A DNA stretch of 18,005 nucleotides from DASUBN01 sp035691665 (lineage in GTDB: Bacteria > Pseudomonadota > Gammaproteobacteria > Natronospirales > REEB76): NCBI GenBank assembly GCA_035691665.1, contig DASSIS010000077.1, positions 1-18,005 of the forward strand, in the 5' to 3' direction. Of this stretch, positions 4,862 to 12,082 are shown in pieces (positions within the stretch are counted from its first letter, which is position 1; every line of letters begins with the position of its first letter). The notes below the pieces were generated by a model. It saw only the letters and a program-made list of their open reading frames with translations, did no database searches and was not told the DNA's origin. Both the position numbers and the translations under genes were made by a program.

Positions 4862-5773
4862 TCAATCGTATTTCCGCTCTTCCGCCTGCCGCATCGTCGT
4901 GACCAGCCACCGATAGCTCTTGTAGCGGCTCTCCGGCAGCTGCTCTCCTTCCACCGCGGCTTTCACGGCGCAGCCGGGCTCCTGCAGGTGCAGACAGTTG
5001 GCGAAGCGGCAATGGGGCGCGATGGCGCGGATATCCCGGAACAGCGGGCCGATCTCGGCGGGATCACGGCTGGCCAGTTCTAGGTCGCGCACGCCGGGAG
5101 AGTCCACCAGGGCGCCGCCTGCCGGCAGCGGATGCAGGGTGATGGAGGTAGTGGTGTGGCGGCCTTCGTCGGTGGCGGCGGAGAGTTCGTCGATGCGGTG
5201 TCCGGCCTCCGGCACCAGTGTGTTCAGGAGCGAGGACTTCCCCACGCCCGACTGGCCCACCAGCATGCTGACATGGCCCTCGAGCGCGGCGGTGAACTCA
5301 TCGAGGCCCGTCTCGTCATGGGCGCTCACGCGGTACACGGGATAACCCAAGCCGCTCAGATAAGCGAGGCGCCGGCTCAGGCCCCCGTCATCGTCCTCAT
5401 CCACCAGGTCCATCTTGTTGAGCACGATGCCCGCCTCGATGCCCATGCCGTCGATGGACGCCAGGTACTTGTCCATGAGGAAGAGTTCCGGGATGGGTAC
5501 CGGCGCCAGCACCATGAACACCCGGTCCAGGTTGGCCACCGCCGGCACCGCCTTGCCGCGGTGATCGGTCTTGCTGAAGAGGCTGCGGCGCGGCAGCACT
5601 TCGCGGATATGGCCGCCGTCGGCACCGATCTCCACTTTCACCACGTCTCCGCAGACGGGTGAGACGGAACGTCCGCCGGTGAGGCAGGGGATACGCGCGC
5701 CGCCCTCGGTCTCCACCACGAAACGCCGGCCGTGACCGGCCACCACGCGTCCCTCGAGCAGCGCTGCGCTCAT
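4862..5773 (-). CDS. rsgA: Ribosome small-subunit maturation GTPase RsgA
   Basis: RsgA is a circularly permuted GTPase that checks late 30S subunit assembly. The 303-residue product has an N-terminal OB-fold region (about 1-70). The G motifs follow in permuted order: G4 NKMD (119-122), G1 GQSGVGKS (173-180) and G3 DSPG (224-227), with the switch sequence GRHTTT (205-210). A C-terminal zinc knuckle uses Cys255, Cys260, His262 and Cys268. It is shorter than E. coli RsgA (about 350), mainly for lack of the basic N-terminal extension. The ATG at 5773 has no clear Shine-Dalgarno sequence, and the leader consists almost wholly of two tandem hairpin repeats. It follows the M48 protease gene on the same strand. 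Confidence 0.96.
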   Translation of the reverse strand: MSAALLEGRVVAGHGRRFVVETEGGARIPCLTGGRSVSPVCGDVVKVEIGADGGHIREVLPRRSLFSKTDHRGKAVPAVANLDRVFMVLAPVPIPELFLMDKYLASIDGMGIEAGIVLNKMDLVDEDDDGGLSRRLAYLSGLGYPVYRVSAHDETGLDEFTAALEGHVSMLVGQSGVGKSSLLNTLVPEAGHRIDELSAATDEGRHTTTSITLHPLPAGGALVDSPGVRDLELASRDPAEIGPLFRDIRAIAPHCRFANCLHLQEPGCAVKAAVEGEQLPESRYKSYRWLVTTMRQAEERKYD

Positions 5774-5780
5774 GGTGGCT

Positions 5781-5870
5781 TTCTATACACGCCATCCTGG
5801 CGTGGCTGCATTCCACTTTGTGGTGTCGTTCTATGCGCGCCATCCTGGCGCGGCTGTATTCCACTTTGTG
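5781..5870 (-). repeat. Two tandem 42-bp hairpin repeats between the M48 protease and rsgA genes
   Basis: Copies at 5781-5822 and 5829-5870 differ at four of 42 positions. Read on the - strand each has CACAAAGTGGAAT, then a hairpin with CGCCAGGATGGCG, then ATAGAA. In one copy the stem is extended by an A-T pair where the other has G-C, so the change is compensated. The CCAGGATGG core equals that in the cassette at 1054-1074. Both copies lie within the 97 bases between the M48 stop codon and the rsgA start codon. Confidence 0.85.
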
Positions 5871-5872
5871 CT

Positions 5873-7126
5873 TCAGCGCGCGGCATCGGCGGAAACTTGC
5901 AGGCGGGCGATGCGCGATAAGGCCGGCGGATGGGAATCGTAGAACGCGGAATGCAGCGGGTCCGGGGTGAGGGTCGAGGCGTTGTCCCGGTAGAGCTTCA
6001 CCAGCGCGCGCACCAGGGCGGCGCCGTCCGCCTGCTGCCGGGCATAGGCGTCGGCCTCGAACTCATGCCGGCGCGACCAGGCGGAGGCCAGTGGCTCGAA
6101 GATGAACAGGAACGGCGGCAAGAGCAGGGTGAAGAGCAGCAGCGCCGTGTAGTTGGAGGGGGCGGGTACGCCCAGGCCCATATAGAACCAGTCCTGCTCC
6201 GAGAGCCAGCCGAGTAGGGCCAGGGCCGCGAGCCCCAGCACCGCGGTCAGCACCAGGCGCTGGATCACGTGCTTCAGGCGGAAGTGGCCGAGCTCGTGGG
6301 CCAGCACCGCTTCGATCTCTGCCGGCTCCAGCTTCTCCATGAGGGTGTCGAAGAACACGATGCGCTTGTTGGTGCCGAAGCCGGTGAAGTAGGCGTTGCC
6401 GTGGGCGGAGCGGGTGGACCCGTCCATGACGAACACCCCCCGGCTCTGGAAGCCGCAGCGGGTGAGCAGGGTCTCGATGCGCGCCTTAAGCCCCTCGTCG
6501 GCGAGCGGCGAGAACTTGTTGAACAGCGGTGCGATGAACTTGGGGTAGGCCCAGGTCATGAGCAGACTGAAGCCGAACCACAGCGCCCAGACGTAGACCC
6601 ACCAGGCCTGCCCGGCCTTGGCCATGAGGAATAGCGCGGCGTAGAGCAGGGGTGCCCCCAGGACCACGGCGAGCAGCAGGCCCTTGAACATGTCCAGCAC
6701 GTAGGTCTTCATGCTGGTGCGGTTGAAGCCGAAATCCGCTTCCACGCCGAAGGTGGAGTAGAGGCTCAAGGGCAGGCCGATGAGGGCGTTCAACAGGGCG
6801 AAGCTGCCGATCACCAGCACGCCGGTGTGGAGTGGGCTCAGCCCGAGACCGCGCCAGGCGTCGTCCAGGGTCGCGAGGCCGCCGCCCAGGGTCCAGACCA
6901 GCACCAGCACGAGATCCAGGCCGAGACCGAGGAACCCGAGCTTGATCTTGGCGGCGGTGTAATCCGCGGCCTTGCGGTGCGCCGGCAGTGGCACGTCGGC
7001 GGCGAAGGGCGCCGGTACCTCGTCCTGATGGTGACGCACATGGCGCAGTTGCCGCAGGGCGAGCCACAGCCGCGCGAGCGTGGTGCAGCCGAGGACGATG
7101 ACGAAGACCAGGGTCAGGAGGTTCAT
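5873..7126 (-). CDS. M48 family membrane zinc metalloprotease (Ste24/CAAX-protease-like)
   Basis: The 417-residue protein has an N-terminal membrane segment (1-20), three or more further hydrophobic segments (about 65-82, 100-122, 148-170, 176-195), then the catalytic motif HELGH (277-281). Two membrane stretches (about 290-307, 328-343) and the downstream EFEADAYA (355-362), whose glutamate is the third zinc ligand, follow. This order and length match Ste24-type M48 proteases rather than the shorter HtpX. FGVEADFGFNR and PLFNKFSPL before HELGH are also typical. Such proteases cleave membrane-associated or misfolded peptides; prenylated substrates are not expected in bacteria. It lies upstream of rsgA on the same strand and is divergent from orn. 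Confidence 0.93.
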   Translation of the reverse strand: MNLLTLVFVIVLGCTTLARLWLALRQLRHVRHHQDEVPAPFAADVPLPAHRKAADYTAAKIKLGFLGLGLDLVLVLVWTLGGGLATLDDAWRGLGLSPLHTGVLVIGSFALLNALIGLPLSLYSTFGVEADFGFNRTSMKTYVLDMFKGLLLAVVLGAPLLYAALFLMAKAGQAWWVYVWALWFGFSLLMTWAYPKFIAPLFNKFSPLADEGLKARIETLLTRCGFQSRGVFVMDGSTRSAHGNAYFTGFGTNKRIVFFDTLMEKLEPAEIEAVLAHELGHFRLKHVIQRLVLTAVLGLAALALLGWLSEQDWFYMGLGVPAPSNYTALLLFTLLLPPFLFIFEPLASAWSRRHEFEADAYARQQADGAALVRALVKLYRDNASTLTPDPLHSAFYDSHPPALSRIARLQVSADAAR

Positions 7127-7240
7127 GCGGGCACCGCGTGGGGAGACGCGAGGTATTTTATGCCAAGGGGTCGAGGATGGGCAGGCGACAGGCCGCGGGT
7201 TAGACTAGCGGCCGGTAATGGCAGCACGGCACGAAGATCC

Positions 7241-7804
7241 ATGGCAACGGACCCGGGAAACCTCATCTGGATCGACCTGGAGATGACCGGCCTCGATCCC
7301 GACACCGACAGCATCCTCGAGATCGCCACCCTCGTCACCGACAAGCAGCTCAACATCCTGGCCGAGGGCCCGGCGATCGCCGTGCACCAGGACGACGCGG
7401 TGCTCGCCGCCATGGGCGAATGGTGCACGCGCCAGCACGGCCAGTCGGGGCTGACGCAGCGGGTACGCGACAGCCGCATCGGCCAGCCGCAGGCGGAGCA
7501 GCAGACCCTCGAGTTCCTGCGCCGCCACGTGCCGGTGGGCAGTTCCCCCATGTGCGGCAACAGCATCTGCCAGGACCGGCGTTTCCTGGCGCGGCACATG
7601 CCGGAGCTGGAACGCTTCTTCCACTACCGCAACCTGGACGTGAGCACGCTCAAGGAGCTGGCGAAGCGCTGGGCGCCGGCGGCGGGCGCCTTCACCAAGG
7701 CCTCCACCCACCTCGCCCTGGATGACATCCGTGATTCCGTGGCGGAGCTCAAATTCTACCGCGAACGGCTGTTGCGGCCGGAGTTCGGTCCGCCGGCCGC
7801 CTGA
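7241..7804 (+). CDS. orn: Oligoribonuclease (3'-5' exonuclease for nanoRNA)
   Basis: Orn degrades 2-5 nucleotide RNAs, including the pGpG left from cyclic di-GMP breakdown. The 187-residue protein shows all DEDDh residues: Asp12 and Glu14 in IDLEMTGLD, Asp112 in CQDRRF, and His157 with Asp162 in HLALDDIRDS. The length matches E. coli Orn (181). The ATG at 7241 is chosen because MATDPGNLIWIDLEMTG aligns with the family start; an in-frame extension upstream overlaps the divergent M48 gene and has no homology I recognise. A PLP-enzyme gene starts seven bases after its stop. The rsgA/M48/orn grouping resembles that of related gammaproteobacteria. Confidence 0.96.
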   Translation: MATDPGNLIWIDLEMTGLDPDTDSILEIATLVTDKQLNILAEGPAIAVHQDDAVLAAMGEWCTRQHGQSGLTQRVRDSRIGQPQAEQQTLEFLRRHVPVGSSPMCGNSICQDRRFLARHMPELERFFHYRNLDVSTLKELAKRWAPAAGAFTKASTHLALDDIRDSVAELKFYRERLLRPEFGPPAA

Positions 7805-7811
7805 GCACCCG

Positions 7812-8768
7812 ATGCAAGAGATCCTGAAAATCGACGCCATCCGCGCCGCAGCGGCCCGCATCGCTCCCCACGTACGTCGCACGCCGGTGATGCGCTGCCC
7901 GCGCCTGGACGCGGAGTTGGGCGCCGAGATCTTCTTCAAGTGCGAGAACCTGCAGGAGATGGGTGCCTTCAAGCTGCGCGGCGCCACCAACGCCGTGCAG
8001 AGCCTGCCCGAGGCGGCGCTCGCGAAGGGCGTCGCGACCCATTCCTCCGGCAACCATGGCGCGGCCCTGGCGCTCGCCGCCCAGCGGCGCGGTATCGCGG
8101 CCTGCGTGGTGATGCCCGACAACGCCAGCGGCTTCAAGCGCCGGGCGGTGGAGGGATACGGCGCGCGCATCATCTACTGCGAGCCCACCCAGGCGGGGCG
8201 CGAGGCGGCGCTGCAGAAGTACGTGGCCGAGAGCGGCGCTACCGTGGTGCATCCCTACAACGATGCCGCGATCATGGCGGGGCAGGGCACGGCTGCGCTG
8301 GAACTGCACGAGGAGGTGCCGGGCCTGGACGTGGTGCTGGCACCCTTGGGCGGCGGCGGCCTGCTCTCCGGCACGGCGGTGGCGACCCGGGCTTTAAGGC
8401 CCAAAGCGAAGGTCTTCGGCGCGGAACCCCTGGGCGCCGACGATGCCTGGCGCTCGCTCGCGGCGGGGCATATCGTGCCCGTGGCCCATCCCGATACCGT
8501 AGCCGACGGCCTGCGCGCCACCATCGGCCCGCTCACGTTCACCGTGATCCGCAGCGAGGTGGACGCGGTGCTGCGGGTGGACGATGCGGACACCGTGGCG
8601 GCCATGCGCTATGTCTGGGAAAACATGAAGCTCGTGATCGAGCCCTCCGCAGCGGTGCCGGTGGCGACCCTGCGCGCCGGGCTCGCCGAGGTGCGCGGCA
8701 AGCGCGTAGGCATTATCCTGAGCGGCGGTAACCTGGATCTGGACCATCTCCCCTGGAGCGGAAAATGA
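7812..8768 (+). CDS. Serine/threonine dehydratase or serine racemase, PLP fold type II
   Basis: The 318-residue protein is a stand-alone catalytic domain of the threonine dehydratase family, without the C-terminal ACT-like regulatory domain of IlvA. The PLP lysine is Lys54 in GAFKLRGA. The substrate loop is SSGNHG (78-83), the phosphate cup GGGGLL (180-185), and SGGN near the C-terminus contacts the PLP ring. Glu205, Ala209 and Asp211 have the 0/+4/+6 spacing of the divalent-metal site of serine racemase. Ser79 matches the second catalytic base of serine racemases. Likely activities are serine or threonine dehydration, serine racemisation, or hydroxyaspartate dehydration. The ATG at 7812 starts MQEILKIDAI, seven bases after orn; its stop overlaps the next start (ATGA). 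Confidence 0.9.
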   Translation: MQEILKIDAIRAAAARIAPHVRRTPVMRCPRLDAELGAEIFFKCENLQEMGAFKLRGATNAVQSLPEAALAKGVATHSSGNHGAALALAAQRRGIAACVVMPDNASGFKRRAVEGYGARIIYCEPTQAGREAALQKYVAESGATVVHPYNDAAIMAGQGTAALELHEEVPGLDVVLAPLGGGGLLSGTAVATRALRPKAKVFGAEPLGADDAWRSLAAGHIVPVAHPDTVADGLRATIGPLTFTVIRSEVDAVLRVDDADTVAAMRYVWENMKLVIEPSAAVPVATLRAGLAEVRGKRVGIILSGGNLDLDHLPWSGK

Positions 8769-9421
8769 AGCGACTGTGCGGTTATATCCTGGCCTTGACC
8801 CTGTGCCTCGTCCCGGCGATGGCCATGGCGGACGGCGCGCCTTTCGACGTGCGCGACCTCATGAGCGCCAACCAGTTCCACAACTCAGGCCTCGATAAGC
8901 TCTCCCAAGGCCAGATCGCGGCGCTCAACGCGACCCTGCCGTCACTCGCGCCGCTCGCCGGCAGCGACAAGCCCTTCGACCTGCGTGACGCCATGACCGT
9001 CAACCAGTTCCGCAAGGCCGGGCTGGATGGCCTGTCGGCGGAGCAGATGACGGCGCTCAACAGCTGGGTGAGCTCTTCTCTGCACGCTCCCAGCTCGCCG
9101 GCGGTAACCCCCGCTGCACCGACTCCTGCCCCCGTGGCCGCGCCGGCGGCGCCCACCGCCGCGGCTTTCGGGGCTGCCATGCTGGCACCCGCGGTGCCGG
9201 AACCCAAGGAGATCGAGTCGCATATCGCCGGCAGCTTCACCGGTTGGTCCGGGAAGACGCTTTTCCGCCTGGAGAACGGCCAGGTGTGGCAGCAGGCCGA
9301 ACCCGGCGTGTTCGCCACCAAGATGCAGGACCCGCCCGTCGTGATCAAGAAACTGGCCTTCGGCTACCTGCTCACCCTCCCGGGCGACAGCGACACGGTG
9401 TTCGTGCGGCGCATACACTGA
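8765..9421 (+). CDS. Secreted protein of unknown function with two internal repeats
   Basis: The 218-residue product has a clear Sec signal peptide (1 to about 22, ending AMAMA). Two copies of one motif follow with a 44-residue period: PFDVRDLMSANQFHNSGLDK... (26-58) and PFDLRDAMTVNQFRKAGLDG... (70-102). In each the sequence F.-.GLD.LS..Q..ALN is kept. An Ala/Pro linker (about 108-147) leads to a C-terminal domain (149-217) with IAGSFTGWSGKTLFRLENGQVWQQ, probably small and beta-rich. I recall similar layouts in uncharacterised exported proteins of Xanthomonadales-type bacteria but know no function. The start overlaps the previous stop by four bases, so translation is probably coupled to the PLP-enzyme gene. 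Confidence 0.85.
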   Translation: MKRLCGYILALTLCLVPAMAMADGAPFDVRDLMSANQFHNSGLDKLSQGQIAALNATLPSLAPLAGSDKPFDLRDAMTVNQFRKAGLDGLSAEQMTALNSWVSSSLHAPSSPAVTPAAPTPAPVAAPAAPTAAAFGAAMLAPAVPEPKEIESHIAGSFTGWSGKTLFRLENGQVWQQAEPGVFATKMQDPPVVIKKLAFGYLLTLPGDSDTVFVRRIH

Positions 9422-9467
9422 GGGTCAGCCGGGATGCTCCGGCGCGCTTCATGAGAGGGTCCAAGCC

Positions 9468-9965
9468 ATGAAAGCCATCTTTTCCCTGGGCTGTCTGATC
9501 CTGGGTCTTTTGGCGGCGCCGGCCTACGCCGACGGGCCCGATGGCGTGCTCGGCATGTGGATGACCGCCGATGGCAAGGCGCGCATCGAGATCACCAAGC
9601 AGGGCGATGTCTACGGTGGCAGCATCGTGTGGCTGAAGGAGCCCTTGTACCCGACGGACGACGAGCAGGGTATGGGCGGCAGACCCAAGGTGGACCGCCA
9701 CAACCCGGACAAGTCGCTGCAGGGACAGCCCATCATCGGCTTGAAGCTGGTGCAGGGGTTCAAGTACGCGGGCGACAACGTCTGGAACGACGGCACCATC
9801 TACGATCCGGAGAGCGGCAAGACCTACAGCTGCAAGATGACCCTGATGATGGACGGCAGTCTCAGGGTGCGGGGCTACGTGGGCATCTCCCTGTTCGGAC
9901 GCACCGAGATCTGGACCCGGCCGCCGCCCGACGCGGCTTCCGCCCAGCCCTCAAACCAGCCTTAA
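9468..9965 (+). CDS. Exported DUF2147 family protein
   Basis: The 165-residue protein begins with a signal peptide (cleavage near AYA, residue 21) and continues DGPDGVLGMWMTADGKARIEI. That matches DUF2147, whose members are periplasmic or secreted and are thought to be lipocalin-like beta barrels. Other family marks are GDVYGGSIVWLKEP, DPESGKTYSCKMTL and LRVRGYVGISLFGRTEIWTR. The C-terminal tail (PPPDAASAQPSNQP) is low complexity. A GAGAGG sits 13-18 bases before the ATG. It follows another secreted-protein gene on the same strand and converges on a lipoprotein gene 13 bases away. The role of the family is unknown to me. Confidence 0.9.
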   Translation: MKAIFSLGCLILGLLAAPAYADGPDGVLGMWMTADGKARIEITKQGDVYGGSIVWLKEPLYPTDDEQGMGGRPKVDRHNPDKSLQGQPIIGLKLVQGFKYAGDNVWNDGTIYDPESGKTYSCKMTLMMDGSLRVRGYVGISLFGRTEIWTRPPPDAASAQPSNQP

Positions 9966-9978
9966 GCCAAGGCTGGCC

Positions 9979-10260
9979 TCAAGGCCCGTTCGCGGCAGTC
10001 GCCGACGACGGCGCTTCCTGCATCTGCTTGTCGAGATCCGGGTGCGACTGGTCCACGGATTGGCGCTGCAAGGCCTTGGCCTTGTTCACGTCGTCCACGT
10101 AGGAGCCGAAGACGTTGCCCTTGGACACCACCACGGTGGCGGCGGAGGGGGCCGCGCCGCCCTTGCGGCCGCCGTTGTTCGCCGTGGAGTCCTCGTCGGA
10201 AGAGCTGCAGGCCACGAGCGCCGCGGCCGTCATGAGCACGATGCAAACCAGGGTCTTCAT
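9979..10260 (-). CDS. Small lipoprotein of unknown function
   Basis: The 93-residue product has a short lipoprotein signal peptide with lipobox LVAC (Cys18), then a polar Ser/Asp/Gly-rich spacer (19-40) and a short segment ATVVVSKGNVFGSYVDDVNKAKALQR that looks strand-turn-helix. The Ser-rich residues after the cysteine favour outer-membrane sorting. The ATG at 10260 is chosen because GGAGGTGTG precedes it at good distance and the signal peptide begins there; an upstream in-frame ATG at 10302 would spoil the signal peptide. It is the last gene of a same-strand set, Memo protein, AMMECR1 protein, DUF3147 protein, lipoprotein, with short gaps that suggest one operon. I do not recognise a named family. 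Confidence 0.8.
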   Translation of the reverse strand: MKTLVCIVLMTAAALVACSSSDEDSTANNGGRKGGAAPSAATVVVSKGNVFGSYVDDVNKAKALQRQSVDQSHPDLDKQMQEAPSSATAANGP

Positions 10261-10279
10261 CACACACCTCCACGACGCG

Positions 10280-10633
10280 TCAGGAGAGCGACATGCCGGC
10301 ATGCTTCATGCCGAGCAGCATCAGGCCGTAACCCGAGAGCATCGCCACGATAGCAAGCAGCATGGACCAGGTAAAGCCGAAGCCGTGGCGCAGCAGCAGC
10401 GGCAGGGCCAGGAACAGCAGCAGCGAGGGCAGCACCAGCCAGAATATGCTCGTGGACAGCTCCGCTACCCTTCCTAAGTCGCGGGTGTCGACGTACAGCC
10501 AGGTCATGGCGAGCAGCGACACCAGTGGCAAGGAGGCAAGCGCGCCAGCCCAGACCGATTGGCGCTTCGCGAGTTCCGACACCACGACTATGATCGCGGC
10601 CGAGAGGAACAGCTTGATGGCGTAGTACAGCAT
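10280..10633 (-). CDS. DUF3147 family inner-membrane protein
   Basis: The 117-residue protein has four hydrophobic segments (about 1-20, 26-46, 62-82, 87-110) with few charges between them. SELAKRQSVWAGALASLPLVSLLAMTWLY and TSIFWLVLPSLLLFLALPLLLRHGFGF match the DUF3147 pattern. The family is unexplored; small four-helix proteins like this may be transport or membrane-organising factors, but that is a guess. AAGGAG stands before the ATG. The gene starts 12 bases after the AMMECR1-domain gene and ends 19 bases before the lipoprotein gene, so all are probably cotranscribed. Confidence 0.88.
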   Translation of the reverse strand: MLYYAIKLFLSAAIIVVVSELAKRQSVWAGALASLPLVSLLAMTWLYVDTRDLGRVAELSTSIFWLVLPSLLLFLALPLLLRHGFGFTWSMLLAIVAMLSGYGLMLLGMKHAGMSLS

Positions 10634-10645
10634 GGGTGCACTCCT

Positions 10646-11212
10646 TCAGTCTTGCGTCTCGGAGAAACTCTCGGTGGTGTAGACGAAGCAACGCAGCGCA
10701 TGAGACCAGTGATGGCGCGGCAGCCCGGCTTTGTGCATGAGCTGCTCCAGGAAATCCTCCGGCTTCGGGAGGGATTCCCATACCGCCGGCAGGAACGTGG
10801 CGCGGCGCGTGCCTTCCTGCAGGATCAGGCCGTGCCGCCCAGGTTCCAGGCGCTGCAGCAGTTCCTCCCGGTCCTGCACCGGGAAAGGCTCGGGGCGGGA
10901 CAGCACCGAGATCTCGATGCGGACCATGGTGAGTTCCGCCTGAGCGAGCGGGCTGAAACGCGGATCGTGGAAAGCGGCGGCCCGGGCGTTGTGGGCCACG
11001 TCCTGCAAGAGCGGGCGGTGCGCTTCGAGGGTGCCGATGCAGCCCCGCAGGTCGTGCTGGCACATCAGGGTCACGAAGGTCGCACGTGGCTCCAGCAAGG
11101 CCGGATCCTGGATGCCCACCTCGGGTAGGGAATCGTCATGGGCGAAGCGCCGGCGTATGGACTCCCGCGCCACCCGGAGCAGGGTGGCGCGCGTCGTCGT
11201 TTCAAGCGGCAC
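10646..11212 (-). CDS. amrA: AMMECR1-domain protein, AmmeMemoRadiSam system protein A
   Basis: The 188-residue protein is a full AMMECR1 domain. The signature LRGCIGTLE lies at about 55-63, followed by ARAAAFHDPRFSPL and LTMVRIEISVLSRPEP, then HGLILQEGTRRATFLPAVWESLP. The cysteine in RGCIG is invariant in the family and a candidate catalytic or binding residue. The GTG start has GGAG five bases before it and overlaps the end of the Memo gene by 11 bases, so the two are translationally coupled. Members co-occur with a Memo-family protein and a dedicated radical SAM enzyme as the AmmeMemoRadiSam system, whose chemistry is not settled to my knowledge. Confidence 0.93.
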   Translation of the reverse strand: MPLETTTRATLLRVARESIRRRFAHDDSLPEVGIQDPALLEPRATFVTLMCQHDLRGCIGTLEAHRPLLQDVAHNARAAAFHDPRFSPLAQAELTMVRIEISVLSRPEPFPVQDREELLQRLEPGRHGLILQEGTRRATFLPAVWESLPKPEDFLEQLMHKAGLPRHHWSHALRCFVYTTESFSETQD

Positions 11213-12008
11213 CGAGGCTCCAGGCGCCGTAGCCCACCACCCGGTCGCGGCCGCCGGCGGTGTCGCCGGAGTTGCGCAGGTCCAGGCGCGTGATGCCGAG
11301 GCGCCTGCGGCGCGAGAGTTCCAGGAGGCCGTTCAGGGGATAGGCGCCGCAGGCCTGTTCGCCGTCGATCTCGGGCGATTGGGATTCGATGCGGCGTGCC
11401 GTCTCCTCGTCCAGGCGATGGGCTTCGGCATAGGCATGGTAGTGGCTGAGATCGGAACTCAGGACCACCAGGGTCTCGTCGCCGCCCCAGAGCTGCTGCA
11501 GCACCGCCGCCACTTCGGCCGGTTCGGTCCAGCCCACCACCAAGGGGACAAGGGTGAATCCTCCGAGCACGGCCTGCAGGAACGGCAGCTGCACCTCCAG
11601 GCTGTGCTCCAGGCGGTGAGCCTCGTCCGAGCGCAGCACGCCGTGGGTGCCGTCTATCTCGGCCATGGCCGCCGTATCGAGGTCTATGTCGCCGAGCGGC
11701 GTATGGAAAGCAGTCGCCTTGGGCAGGGCCATGCCGCGCAGCATCACGCGGTGCGCGGGCCCGAGGAGCAGCACGCGGCGGATGCGCCCCGCCGCCTGTG
11801 CCACCAGGTTGTAGGCCCGGGCCGCCACCGGACCCGAATAGACGTATCCCGCGTGGGGCACGATCACCGCCTTGGGCACCGGGCCTGCGGCCGGGTTGTC
11901 CCGGAGCAGGCGGCGCACGTTCTCGCGCAACACCGCGGCCTCGCCGGGGTAGAAGAGCCCGGCGACCGCCGGGTCGCGCACAGCGGGCTTCGGCGACTCC
12001 ATCTGCAT
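11202..12008 (-). CDS. amrB: Memo-family protein, AmmeMemoRadiSam system protein B
   Basis: The 268-residue protein matches the Memo family, whose fold resembles class III extradiol dioxygenases. It starts near PAVAGLFYP (14-21). Likely metal-site residues are His52 in VPHAGYVYSG, His86 in LLGPAHR and Cys220 in ACGAYPLNGLLE, equivalent to the His/His/Cys set of human MEMO1; SSDLSHYH (184-191) adds conserved polar residues. The ATG at 12008 is preferred because AGGAG lies 10 bases before it; in-frame starts further upstream are weaker. It is the first gene of the leftward set and lies head-to-head with the radical SAM gene, 74 bases apart, so a shared divergent control region is likely. No substrate can be assigned. 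Confidence 0.93.
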   Translation of the reverse strand: MQMESPKPAVRDPAVAGLFYPGEAAVLRENVRRLLRDNPAAGPVPKAVIVPHAGYVYSGPVAARAYNLVAQAAGRIRRVLLLGPAHRVMLRGMALPKATAFHTPLGDIDLDTAAMAEIDGTHGVLRSDEAHRLEHSLEVQLPFLQAVLGGFTLVPLVVGWTEPAEVAAVLQQLWGGDETLVVLSSDLSHYHAYAEAHRLDEETARRIESQSPEIDGEQACGAYPLNGLLELSRRRRLGITRLDLRNSGDTAGGRDRVVGYGAWSLGAA

Positions 12009-12082
12009 GTTCACGCTGCTCCTTCGGCGCATGGGCGCTGTATGCTGGATGGGATAGTGTACCCGGCGGCGGTCCGGCAGAG

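Noticed and set aside
5132..5662. A 176-codon + strand frame opposite rsgA
   Set aside because: It is antisense to well-supported RsgA motifs and has no homology that I recognise.
6827..7240. A longer N-terminal form of Orn
   Set aside because: The extension overlaps the divergent M48 gene, while MATDPGNLIWIDLEMTG is the family N-terminus.
11798..12082. A longer N-terminal form of the radical SAM enzyme
   Set aside because: The extension is Arg/Pro-rich antisense of the Memo gene; the family start matches the ATG at 12083.
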